41,817 nucleotides of DNA from Anaerobium acetethylicum (GTDB taxonomy: Bacteria; Bacillota; Clostridia; Lachnospirales; Lachnospiraceae). The position numbers and the translations under genes were made by a program. The notes under the pieces were generated by a model that saw nothing but the letters and a program-made list of their open reading frames with translations, was not told the origin of the DNA and did no database searches. The stretch covers positions 1 to 41,817 of the forward strand of contig NZ_FMKA01000033.1 in NCBI RefSeq assembly GCF_900096945.1, given 5' to 3'. Shown here in pieces: positions 18,562-25,420 of the stretch. Every line of letters begins with the position of its first letter. The stretch's first letter is position 1.

Positions 18562-19728
18562 TTGAGAAAGTATGCAAAAATCGGGAAAGCGGTCCTGGCA
18601 AGGGCGCTCGGCTTACAGAAAAACTATACAGAAGAAATTGAATCCCGCAGAGAAGTGACCGATGAAGTCGCTTCTGGTTGTACGACCTGCAAATGGAAAG
18701 ACGTGTCCTCCGTTGCCAAAGAAGGAACTGCCCTTTATGAAGAGCAGGTATCCAATTGCGCATCCTGCAAAACAAAACAGACTAAAATGGAATGCACTTA
18801 CAAGAAGGTGTATCGCAATGAGAAGAACCAATATGGATACCTCCCACGCCTGAAGACTCACGCCATCAAGCTCTTTTTGGCGTACCATATGCTTGAGGCT
18901 GATGACAATGGTTTCGTCCGCAACGTGAGCATCAAGGAACTCGCCACGCTTTTAGGCTGCAATGTCAAGACAATCAAAAACAACAACCGCATCCTGATGG
19001 AGTATGGATATATCCATTTTTCCAATGTTACAGCAGATACTATAAATATATATCTTCCTGAATTTGCATCCTACTTTGAACCTGCAGGCTCAGGCGGACG
19101 CGGGTTTCTTGTGCTGTCCGAAGACGTGTTCTCTGCCATCGTGGAGACCAGGTCGCTGAATCCCATCCGTCTGTCCTTAAGACAGCTCATGGAATTTGAC
19201 ATCCTCAACAATCAGGGATTTACCGTTCAGGAAAAGACCTACAAGGAGCTTAAGCGCACATTACCTGATTACTGCAAACCAAACGTCATCCGCAAGGTAG
19301 CGTCATTGCTCAACATGTTTGAAGTAACAATCAATGCGAGCTCCCTCCGCTTGGCAATCAAAGACGAGTATAACGCTAAAAAAGTGAAAAAAGCTGAAAA
19401 AGCGCATTACGAAGAGGATCTTGCTCAGTTTTTCTGCGAACTCACGAACCACGTCAGCGCAATCAACACTCTTGTCATGGACAAAAACGAATCCCAGTAT
19501 GCGTCTTTTTTTGCTTCAAATCCATTTGACGGCTTTAAGTTATTCCCGTATCGACCAGGTGACCTGGCTGACCTTGCCGGTCTCTGTGTGGAATACTCGA
19601 AACAGATTGTCATCGACGCTTTAAGCCTTGTCTACCGCGAATACATACTCAGAGAAGGGAAGAAAGTCCGATTGCTCGGAGCTCTTACCAGATCCTATAT
19701 ACAGCATCGTTATGGCCAGTTGGCTTAA
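18562..19728 (+). CDS. Winged-helix replication-initiator-like protein
   Basis: 388 residues from TTG at 18562, with AAAGGAGG 10 bases upstream; an ATG at 18514 gives 16 more residues but lacks a ribosome site. Residues of about 40-80 hold a cysteine cluster (CTTCKW, CASCK, then MEC) that may bind zinc. A winged HTH follows (NVSIKELATLLGCNVKTIKNNNRIL). The rest is basic and unrecognised. The overall plan resembles initiator proteins of plasmids and integrative elements, and the DNA just downstream holds DnaA boxes and hairpins, which supports a replication role. It is transcribed away from the type III operon. Alternative: a large transcriptional regulator of the element. Confidence 0.65.
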   Translation: MRKYAKIGKAVLARALGLQKNYTEEIESRREVTDEVASGCTTCKWKDVSSVAKEGTALYEEQVSNCASCKTKQTKMECTYKKVYRNEKNQYGYLPRLKTHAIKLFLAYHMLEADDNGFVRNVSIKELATLLGCNVKTIKNNNRILMEYGYIHFSNVTADTINIYLPEFASYFEPAGSGGRGFLVLSEDVFSAIVETRSLNPIRLSLRQLMEFDILNNQGFTVQEKTYKELKRTLPDYCKPNVIRKVASLLNMFEVTINASSLRLAIKDEYNAKKVKKAEKAHYEEDLAQFFCELTNHVSAINTLVMDKNESQYASFFASNPFDGFKLFPYRPGDLADLAGLCVEYSKQIVIDALSLVYREYILREGKKVRLLGALTRSYIQHRYGQLA

Positions 19729-19853
19729 CTGGTCTTCTTTTTGTGCCCAAAAACAGGATTTTCCTCTTATTTCACATCTGTTTCACTGTCCCGTCTCTTT
19801 CTCCTGCCTTCACATTCCAATTATTCAATTTATCTCGCCATCTCCAGAACTAT

Positions 19854-20083
19854 TTATCCACATTTTCACCATGTTTTTTCCACAATTTAAACAATAGGCA
19901 ATAAAATCAACTTTAACCACGGAAAGTTTTCGCCCTTTTCGGGAATGAATTTGCCGTTCTCTTCCAAGATTTAGTCGCTTCTGCAGATTATTTCATCCAC
20001 ATATCTTGCTGTTTCGCCGCCCTGTTGGTAAATCGTCGCCGCCTCAAAAACCCTGAAACCAGCCTGGACAGTGGCTTTTCAGG
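19854..20083. other. Candidate replication origin: DnaA boxes and hairpin
   Basis: The 400-base gene-free stretch after the Rep-like gene holds a perfect DnaA box TTATCCACA (19854-19862) and two one-mismatch copies, TTTTCCACA (19876-19884) and TCATCCACA (19993-20001), all in the same orientation. An A/T-rich tract lies between the second and third. An inverted repeat CCTGAAA/TTTCAGG (20052-20083), with an inner GCC/GGC pair, follows. The arrangement next to a Rep-like gene is typical of plasmid-type origins. Function is inferred. Confidence 0.45.
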
Positions 20084-20154
20084 AATTCCGTTTAGCAACG
20101 TTTGTTTTTAATGACTGTTCTTCCTGTTTTAAGATATATCCTGCCTGACAGCAC

Positions 20155-20189
20155 AAAAAAAAGAAGGCTGTTTAAACAACCCTCTTCTT
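20155..20189 (-). terminator. Rho-independent terminator
   Basis: On the minus strand, a hairpin with arms AAGAAGAGG and CCTTCTT around TTGTTTAAACA is followed directly by a run of at least eight T. It would end transcripts coming from the decayed genes at 20.2-20.8 kb and possibly read-through from the HNH operon. Confidence 0.7.
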
Positions 20190-20468
20190 CCAAAACAATC
20201 AACAACAGATTCAGCAATCTCACAAACCGACAACCTTCGCTCTGCTATGATTAACAAGTCGAACCTCAATATCATCACAGCCATCTTCACAGACTGGCTG
20301 TATCCGGACAGAACGATAATAATGCCATATCTGATATTAGCAAACACCGAATATCACCGAAGACCCACAACGAGGGTATACGCCCTCGACACGGATGGAA
20401 TGGTAGTTTTTCTATTGACGATGAATTTGGAGCTTTCATGCCCCCTTGTAACGTTTACTTCTTGCCAT
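20190..20468 (-). pseudogene. Decayed small mobile-element gene (starts MARSKRYK)
   Basis: An ATG at 20468 follows AGGAGAG and opens MARSKRYKG, then stops after ten codons. Protein-like stretches continue in other frames: HESSKFIVNRKT, then EGVYPRCGSS, then EDGCDDIEVRLVN. This suggests a once longer gene broken by several frameshifts. It lies downstream of another frameshifted gene and ends at a strong terminator. I cannot name the original protein. Confidence 0.3.
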
Positions 20469-20494
20469 TAACGCTCTCCTGTCTGTGAAACTGG

Positions 20495-20835
20495 TTAATC
20501 CTCACTTACATAGCATACGCCAAGCTTTTCACACTGGTTCTGTACTCCCATCAGCTTGTTGCTGACTAACATGCCATTTGTCCTGGATGCATGTGCCATC
20601 CTTGAACTCGTCTAAAATATTGCTGATGCTAGCGACATGCACCTCAATCCAGTTTCTGGTTGACAAAGAAAGCTCTGTATCCTCACACGTCCTTACGGCG
20701 ATATCAAAATGTAGGCCCGCCTCGAGATCCATATTGCAGACTGTGGATGCAGTCCTTGTCGAGAACCTTGTAACGCTTTGGTATCCTGTTTTCGACATCA
20801 CCCAGCGACACCTGTAATGTGTTTATGTTTATCAT
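20495..20835 (-). pseudogene. Frameshifted mobile-element protein gene
   Basis: Reading the minus strand from an ATG at 20835 gives a plausible protein start (VSLGDVENRIPKRYKVLDKD) that stops early. At a TTTT run a one-base shift restores a long sensible stretch (DIAVRTCEDTELSLSTRNWIE, then HVASISNILDEFKDGT). A second shift near the end gives NKLMGVQNQCEKLGVCYVSED and a stop at 20495-20497. The three pieces together would make about 110 residues. I take it as a single gene inactivated by two small indels; the family seems to be one of the uncharacterised proteins of conjugative elements, but I cannot name it. No ribosome site is clear. Confidence 0.55.
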
Positions 20836-20915
20836 GTCAAGCTACAACCGTCTTGTTGGTAACATTCCTACATTTGGTCTACAATTTTACAACGTACTCA
20901 TGTATTTAGCCATAG

Positions 20916-21137
20916 TTAGATTTTCAATATATCAATTCTTCCGTTATGTACATCGTTATGATGCTTATGACAAAGTGCAATGATATTATCTATACTTGCA
21001 GCTCCACCAAATTGATGATCTAAAATATGATGTCCTTCAACATGATCTTTTGAGCCGCAGACCTGACATTGATTTCCGTCTCTCTCCCTTCCTATTTGCT
21101 GAACTTTTGTATGAGCTGAGGATCTTTTATTTGACAT
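20916..21137 (-). CDS. Small HNH endonuclease
   Basis: 73 residues. The HNH fold is complete: CQVCG (first Cys pair), VEGHHI (the His pair with the catalytic His), GGAASIDNIIALC (Asn and second Cys pair opening), HKHHNDVHNG (closing His). A basic N-terminal tail of about 20 residues precedes it. AGGAGG lies 9 bases before the ATG. It is the last of four tightly packed genes (gap of 4 bases to the previous one) headed by the NERD protein. HNH proteins nick or cut DNA with one metal ion; stand-alone HNH proteins of this size serve as effectors or packaging nucleases. In this operon an effector role is likely, but that is inferred. Confidence 0.88.
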   Translation of the reverse strand: MSNKRSSAHTKVQQIGRERDGNQCQVCGSKDHVEGHHILDHQFGGAASIDNIIALCHKHHNDVHNGRIDILKI

Positions 21138-21141
21138 ATAA

Positions 21142-21336
21142 TCAACCTCCTATACTTTTATTGCCCTTCTGAAGAAGGGAACAAACGCTTGATGTAAAAC
21201 CCGATGCAACTGTGCCTCTGCCATATGGTGCATTCTTCTGTTTTGATTTCATAATATCTTTAGATATTTGAGCAGCCTGGTTATTTGTTAGACCTGAAAT
21301 AACTGCAACAACTGATTTATCCTTCTTTCCTGCCAT
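21142..21336 (-). CDS. Small hypothetical protein of the NERD-HNH operon
   Basis: 64 residues, basic and Ser/Gly-rich, with no family I recognise. It has one central helix-like stretch (NNQAAQISKDIMKSKQKN) followed by PYGRGTVASGFTSSVCS, which holds the only Cys, and a Gly-Gly end. AAGGAGG sits 7 bases before the ATG. Gaps to its neighbours are 4 and 12 bases. The short length, the Gly-Gly terminus and a radical SAM enzyme within the same regulon make a modified-peptide precursor thinkable. A plain structural or antitoxin-like role fits equally well. Confidence 0.7.
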   Translation of the reverse strand: MAGKKDKSVVAVISGLTNNQAAQISKDIMKSKQKNAPYGRGTVASGFTSSVCSLLQKGNKSIGG

Positions 21337-21348
21337 AGTTAAACCTCC

Positions 21349-21564
21349 TTAAAATGTAGTCACAACGACATCATCAACGGTTCTTGTCTGCACAATATTG
21401 TCTCCATAACCAATGGTCACGATATTTTCGGCATCCACTCTTAAACCAGCCTTATCATTGATTAGTGGAACTATATCCACCTCACCATTTTTTCTCTGAA
21501 TTGCAACAAATTCAGATGTAACATTCAAAACATGGTCACCTTTTTTCATAATCCCTATTGTCAT
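21349..21564 (-). CDS. Small beta-rich hypothetical protein
   Basis: 71 residues with alternating hydrophobic residues in short strands (HVLNVTSEFVAIQRKNGEVD, then ENIVTIGYG, then DDVVVTTF), as in small barrel folds such as SH3-like domains. No Cys and no membrane segment. AAGGAGG precedes the ATG. It lies 18 bases after the NERD gene and 12 bases before the next small gene, so all four genes should be one transcript. The family is not recognised. It may be a binding or regulatory partner of the NERD protein. Confidence 0.7.
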   Translation of the reverse strand: MTIGIMKKGDHVLNVTSEFVAIQRKNGEVDIVPLINDKAGLRVDAENIVTIGYGDNIVQTRTVDDVVVTTF

Positions 21565-21582
21565 AGTATTCTACCTCCTTCA

Positions 21583-22659
21583 TCATCCTTCATATTTAGA
21601 ACTCCTTTTGTTAATTGTATTAACAGTAATCGTTACCGAAACCAGTGAAATAGCTGCCGCTGCTGCTACGCTTCCAATGTACCTCACATATTTTGATGTA
21701 AAGATTGTTCTCATTTCATCGGCAAAGCTTGTCTTTTTTTCCGTGTGAACAACTACTTTCTCCGCTTCCAGTGTGCTTTCTCTTACAACCTCCTCCTTTA
21801 CATTGGATGCTCCCTCAAGTGTCGCCATCACTGTGGCAAAATTATATTTATATTGTTGCACATCAAACTCTATGGGATATGATACCTTGCATTCAGCTGC
21901 CTCAATAGTTGTGCTGATCATATTTATTTCCTCTGTCGAATAAAGCTGCTCTCCTTTAAATCCATCAATGATATATGCCAACTGACTTAGAAAACATGTC
22001 GTGATTTGATCATATTTATTCTGAACTTCAATTCGATTATTTGTAAAAACCACAATACTCTGAACTATCAAATTACTTATTCCAACATCAGCCAAAGATT
22101 TTCTCAAAAGATTTTCTTTAATCATCATCTTTTCAGCAATGTTACAATCCCATTTCAAGAACTCTCCTGTTCTGTAGTAATTGCCATTTTGATCAATAAA
22201 GACATCTTTCGCTGTGTTTTTTACTTCAACGATAGTAATGCAATTAGGTGTTACAACAACTACATCCAGTTCAGTACGATGATTACCGTCACTTAGCTCT
22301 ACATTCTTAAGAACATTATTCTGTGAACAAAGATACTCTAGAGCTCTAAAAGCTTTAAATTCTCCTCTGTTTCCCGATATCTCAGCTTTAATCAGATTAC
22401 AAAGAACCTTGCTGCCTTCGATAAATTTCTGAAGTTCCTCATTTGCCACATATCCGCATTCTGCATTGAGTTGCTCCAGATGTCTCTCAACATCCCATAT
22501 TTTAAAATTTGCGGTTGATGCGTGATCAACATTGAAAGTAAGATTTACAATTTCATGCTGGAGCGAAAATAATTCGGTAAGCAATTCACTCTTGTGGTAC
22601 TTATCCTTTCTAAAAGAATTCATTATTTCCATCAGGTCATTTACTCTATTTGTATTCAT
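21583..22659 (-). CDS. NERD-domain nuclease-like protein with C-terminal membrane segment
   Basis: 358 residues. Residues 95-215 form a NERD domain (PF08378): GNRGEFKAFRAL at the start, then ELDVVVVTPNCITIVEVKN, which supplies the Asp and the E-x-K of the PD-(D/E)XK fold. NERD proteins are predicted nucleases. Residues of about 330-350 (YIGSVAAAAAISLVSVTITV) are a membrane segment with a short charged tail, so the nuclease should hang in the cytoplasm from the membrane. AAGGAGG lies 9 bases before the ATG. It heads a four-gene operon under the promoter at 22.71-22.73 kb, which carries GCAAC operator-like sites shared with the HTH-PIN-ankyrin operon. Confidence 0.85.
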   Translation of the reverse strand: MNTNRVNDLMEIMNSFRKDKYHKSELLTELFSLQHEIVNLTFNVDHASTANFKIWDVERHLEQLNAECGYVANEELQKFIEGSKVLCNLIKAEISGNRGEFKAFRALEYLCSQNNVLKNVELSDGNHRTELDVVVVTPNCITIVEVKNTAKDVFIDQNGNYYRTGEFLKWDCNIAEKMMIKENLLRKSLADVGISNLIVQSIVVFTNNRIEVQNKYDQITTCFLSQLAYIIDGFKGEQLYSTEEINMISTTIEAAECKVSYPIEFDVQQYKYNFATVMATLEGASNVKEEVVRESTLEAEKVVVHTEKKTSFADEMRTIFTSKYVRYIGSVAAAAAISLVSVTITVNTINKRSSKYEG

Positions 22660-22704
22660 ATGCTTTTCCTCCTTTATAGCTGGGTTCCGTTGCTTTGTAA
22701 GTTT

Positions 22705-22732
22705 ATTATATCTTTTGTTGCGTAAATTTCAA
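22705..22732 (-). promoter_or_regulatory. Promoter of the NERD operon with GCAAC in the spacer
   Basis: On the minus strand TTGAAA (22727-22732), a 16-base spacer, then TATAAT (22705-22710). A GCAAC sits within the spacer (22717-22721) and another lies 11 bases below the -10 box (22689-22693), where a bound protein would block polymerase. The NERD gene starts about 40 bases downstream. The layout is nearly identical to the promoter at 26.80-26.83 kb. Confidence 0.8.
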
Positions 22733-22749
22733 TATTCATAAGCGTTATA

Positions 22750-22874
22750 GCAACTTAATGCAACAATGTTGCAACATGCAATTATTATTTTGTATTTTAT
22801 GCAACTTGTTTGTGTTGTCCGCAACAAAAATCTAATAAAATCAATTTCTGCAACTTTTGGAGTCATTTTGCAAC
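22750..22874. repeat. GCAAC repeat array upstream of the NERD operon
   Basis: Seven GCAAC sites, all in the plus orientation, begin at 22750, 22760, 22771, 22801, 22821, 22850 and 22870. Steps are 10, 11, 30, 20, 29 and 20 bases, close to whole helical turns, so all face one side of the DNA. The pairs about 20 bases apart recur with a period of about 50 bases. One part, TGTTGCAACA (22767-22776), is a perfect palindrome. The array lies between the terminator of the upstream operon and the -35 box, 18 bases away. It is read as an operator array for a multimeric regulator. Confidence 0.8.
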
Positions 22875-22887
22875 AATTCATATAATG

Positions 22888-22925
22888 AAAAAGTCATTCA
22901 GTACACCTTTCGATGTCCAAATGAC
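22888..22925 (-). terminator. Terminator of the HTH-PIN / radical SAM / kinase operon
   Basis: On the minus strand the arms GTCATTTGG and CTGAATGAC (two G-U pairs), extended by ACA/TGT after a bulge, close an 8-base loop and are followed by TTTTT (22888-22892). It lies about 45 bases after the stop of the kinase-HAD-PRTase gene and just upstream of the GCAAC array, so it separates the two operons. Confidence 0.6.
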
Positions 22926-22967
22926 CATTTATCTCCTTTTTAAATATGTAATTTCCTAAACAAAATA

Positions 22968-24590
22968 TTAAAATCGCCTTTCAATCAAGTTAAATAGTCT
23001 ATCAGCTGTATCCGGTCCAGTTTTCCCAATCTGCTTAGCTTGATTTCTTCCAACAAAAGAATTTTCTGAAACTCTCACTGTAAACACCTTATATTCTTCA
23101 AACAGCAAGAGTGTATTCTTTTGAATTACATTGGTTGCTATTATTATATCCATTGTAGGATTCTCAGCCTTCATATCAGATATCATTTTATGAATTGACT
23201 TTCCCGAATTAATCACACTATCGACAATTACAATTCTATCTTCCTTTATATTTGGCAATTTCTCCTTAGATGGATTTATTGAATAAAAAGTTCCACCGAA
23301 TCCCATGTAGAATCCATCTCCAAAGAATCTGCCTCCTCGCTCTAAAACCAGAAGCGCTGTATTCTGCTCTGGAATCATTGTTGCCATCTTTTCTCCCAAC
23401 TGTATTCCTAATCTTAAATGTGCCCCAGCTAAAAAGCTTCCATTTATGCCAGAATCGGATTTGCATATAGCAATATCCGCTAAAATTTCTGCTTTCTTTT
23501 CCTTTGCAAGAACATATGGTGCATGATCATATATTAAATGGATTCCGCAAATATCTTCTCCTTTAAGTGATCGACTAATCCGTTCACCAATATACAATAT
23601 ACTCTCATCTGCCTCCCGAAGCATAAAAGCATCAATTTTACTATCACCATATGCAGTAATTGTGTATCCTTGTTCCTTCAATAACTTAACAACAAAATAT
23701 TTGGTATCAGCAGAAATCAATGGATCTGCAAAGATATTTAGTAGTCCTTTTTGTTCTCCAATCTTTGCCCACAAATCCGAAATACCTGATGAAAGAATCA
23801 CATAATTGAAGTCTTTAATTTCTTTCCAAATAGCTTCATTAATTTCAATTGCAGAAATTTTATTATCAGGTATTTCATATCCTTTCAGTTCTCCCTTAAA
23901 TAAGAATGACTGATATCCAGTGTAGAAATTTCCATCAAACACAAAAGTAGTTCCATTGCAGCAAAATCTGAATGAATCTTGCTTAATGATGGTCTTATCT
24001 CCATCCACTATATATAACTTTCCTGGTACGGGATAAATCTTTCTAATTTCTTGGCAAATAGTCTCAGCAAGTTTATATGAACTAAATCCATTCTTTACAA
24101 ATTCAAGAAAATCTGCAAATCCGCAATTATCTGTTTCATTGTCACTTACAACATAGAAATCCTTGTTTCGACTATGGCATTCCTCTCTCAGCGATCCCAT
24201 TTCAAATAACTGCCATTGCTCGATTACTGCTACTGAATTATTTGCAAATTTTTTATTCTTTTCTGATGTTTTATATCTTCCCAATAAAGTTTCCGGTTTA
24301 CAATAAATATATACAAATACATCATAAAGCTCTCCGTCAGCCTCTGTGAATGCAATCTTCTCCATAAAAGAATAATGACCATCTGAAATTATAATTTCAT
24401 CTTTAAGACTTTTGATATATTCCGTGTACTTAACCCTTACATCTCGTTTCTCATCTTCTGACAGCTCAGAAAAAAATCCACCACTAATTCTATTTAATTC
24501 CTGACTGCCATGAACAACCTTTACATTAGACATTTTCTCCATAATAAATGTTTTTCCAGCACAAGGCATTCCATATAACGCTATTTTCAA
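22968..24590 (-). CDS. P-loop kinase / HAD phosphatase / phosphoribosyltransferase fusion
   Basis: 540 residues in three parts. Residues 1-170 are a nucleotide-kinase-like P-loop domain with Walker A GMPCAGKT (7-14) and a lid-like YKTSEKNKK (106-114). Residues 190-345 are a HAD domain: DGDKT (196-200), the Ser pair in ILSSG (265-269), and GDSKID (315-320). Residues 370-540 are a type I phosphoribosyltransferase: the PRPP loop VIVDSVINSGKS (454-465) and a uracil-PRTase-like end GPDTADRL (525-532). The start is TTG (24588-24590) with AAGGAGG 10 bases upstream; it overlaps the radical SAM stop as TTGA. The parts suggest making or processing a nucleoside or nucleotide. The substrate is unknown. 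I know of no common enzyme with this exact order. Confidence 0.85.
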   Translation of the reverse strand: MKIALYGMPCAGKTFIMEKMSNVKVVHGSQELNRISGGFFSELSEDEKRDVRVKYTEYIKSLKDEIIISDGHYSFMEKIAFTEADGELYDVFVYIYCKPETLLGRYKTSEKNKKFANNSVAVIEQWQLFEMGSLREECHSRNKDFYVVSDNETDNCGFADFLEFVKNGFSSYKLAETICQEIRKIYPVPGKLYIVDGDKTIIKQDSFRFCCNGTTFVFDGNFYTGYQSFLFKGELKGYEIPDNKISAIEINEAIWKEIKDFNYVILSSGISDLWAKIGEQKGLLNIFADPLISADTKYFVVKLLKEQGYTITAYGDSKIDAFMLREADESILYIGERISRSLKGEDICGIHLIYDHAPYVLAKEKKAEILADIAICKSDSGINGSFLAGAHLRLGIQLGEKMATMIPEQNTALLVLERGGRFFGDGFYMGFGGTFYSINPSKEKLPNIKEDRIVIVDSVINSGKSIHKMISDMKAENPTMDIIIATNVIQKNTLLLFEEYKVFTVRVSENSFVGRNQAKQIGKTGPDTADRLFNLIERRF

Positions 24591-25420
24591 TTAGCCAATA
24601 CCTCCTTAAAACAACAATGTCTATCAAATTCCTTTACATCAAAACTCACATTATCCAATGCTGTATCTGACGACATAAAATAGGGTAAATCTATACAATT
24701 ACCGCAAATATAAACACTTCCATTTGCATAGAATACATTATCCATCCCTGCACCGCATAAACCACCATACATTGTGCAGTCATATCCACCGGTTCTAACA
24801 TTCAAAGTTTCCATTGCACGTTTCAGAAAGCCATGAAAATCTTGTAATGAAATACCATTTTCTCCAATCATTCTCGAAAAGGTAATACGATTTTCAAACT
24901 GTTGGAAAAATGCTATTGTTTCCTCCGCATTTTTTATTACTTCTTTTCCAACTGTACAATTCATGGATGGGTACTTTCCAAACACCTCTTTAAACAACTT
25001 GATTTTATCCATAACCTTAGCATGGGTATTACATCGATACATATCATGAATAGGCTGAATTCCATCAATTGAAAATCCGACATTAATATTATTTCTCTTA
25101 AAGAAGTCAAGTTTCTCCCGATCAATAAGTAGCCCATTCGTTATTGTATAAGCAGCAATTTTACCGGTCTTAAGATATTCTGATATATAAAGGATATATT
25201 CTTTTAGCTTTGGATAATCTATCAAAGGTTCTCCATTGCCGACAAATCCAAGTTTAAACAATTCAAGTTTATGCTCATCAATATGACTAATTATATTGTC
25301 TAGAATCTTAAACACATCCATTTCATTCTCTTGGATGTATTCCTGTTTATAATGAAAATGGCAATACTTGCAATTGAGATTACATCTATTGTTAATTGAT
25401 ATACATGCTCTTTTTACCAT
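24587..25420 (-). CDS. Radical SAM enzyme, short SPASM-like C-terminus
   Basis: 277 residues. The cluster motif CNLNCKYC (C12, C16, C19 spacing CxxxCxxC) is present, followed by the GNGEP SAM-binding motif and FSIDG. The C-terminal part has four or five further cysteines (GGLCGAGMDN, then YICGNC, then a final HCC) in a pattern like the auxiliary-cluster half of SPASM enzymes such as anSME, but shorter. Such enzymes modify peptides or small molecules by radical chemistry. AAGGA lies 10 bases before the ATG, which overlaps the end of the HTH-PIN-ankyrin gene by 7 bases. With the kinase-HAD-PRTase gene overlapping its end, it should work in one pathway with it. Confidence 0.88.
   Translation of the reverse strand: MVKRACISINNRCNLNCKYCHFHYKQEYIQENEMDVFKILDNIISHIDEHKLELFKLGFVGNGEPLIDYPKLKEYILYISEYLKTGKIAAYTITNGLLIDREKLDFFKRNNINVGFSIDGIQPIHDMYRCNTHAKVMDKIKLFKEVFGKYPSMNCTVGKEVIKNAEETIAFFQQFENRITFSRMIGENGISLQDFHGFLKRAMETLNVRTGGYDCTMYGGLCGAGMDNVFYANGSVYICGNCIDLPYFMSSDTALDNVSFDVKEFDRHCCFKEVLAN

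Noticed and set aside
20371-20388. CGAGGG/CCCTCG inverted repeat
   Set aside because: Short, inside a decayed gene, with no T run or other site nearby.
22750-22874. GCAAC array as a CRISPR or satellite
   Set aside because: The repeated unit is only 5-7 bases with fixed helical spacing, there are no equal-length spacers, and no cas genes are present. Operators fit better.
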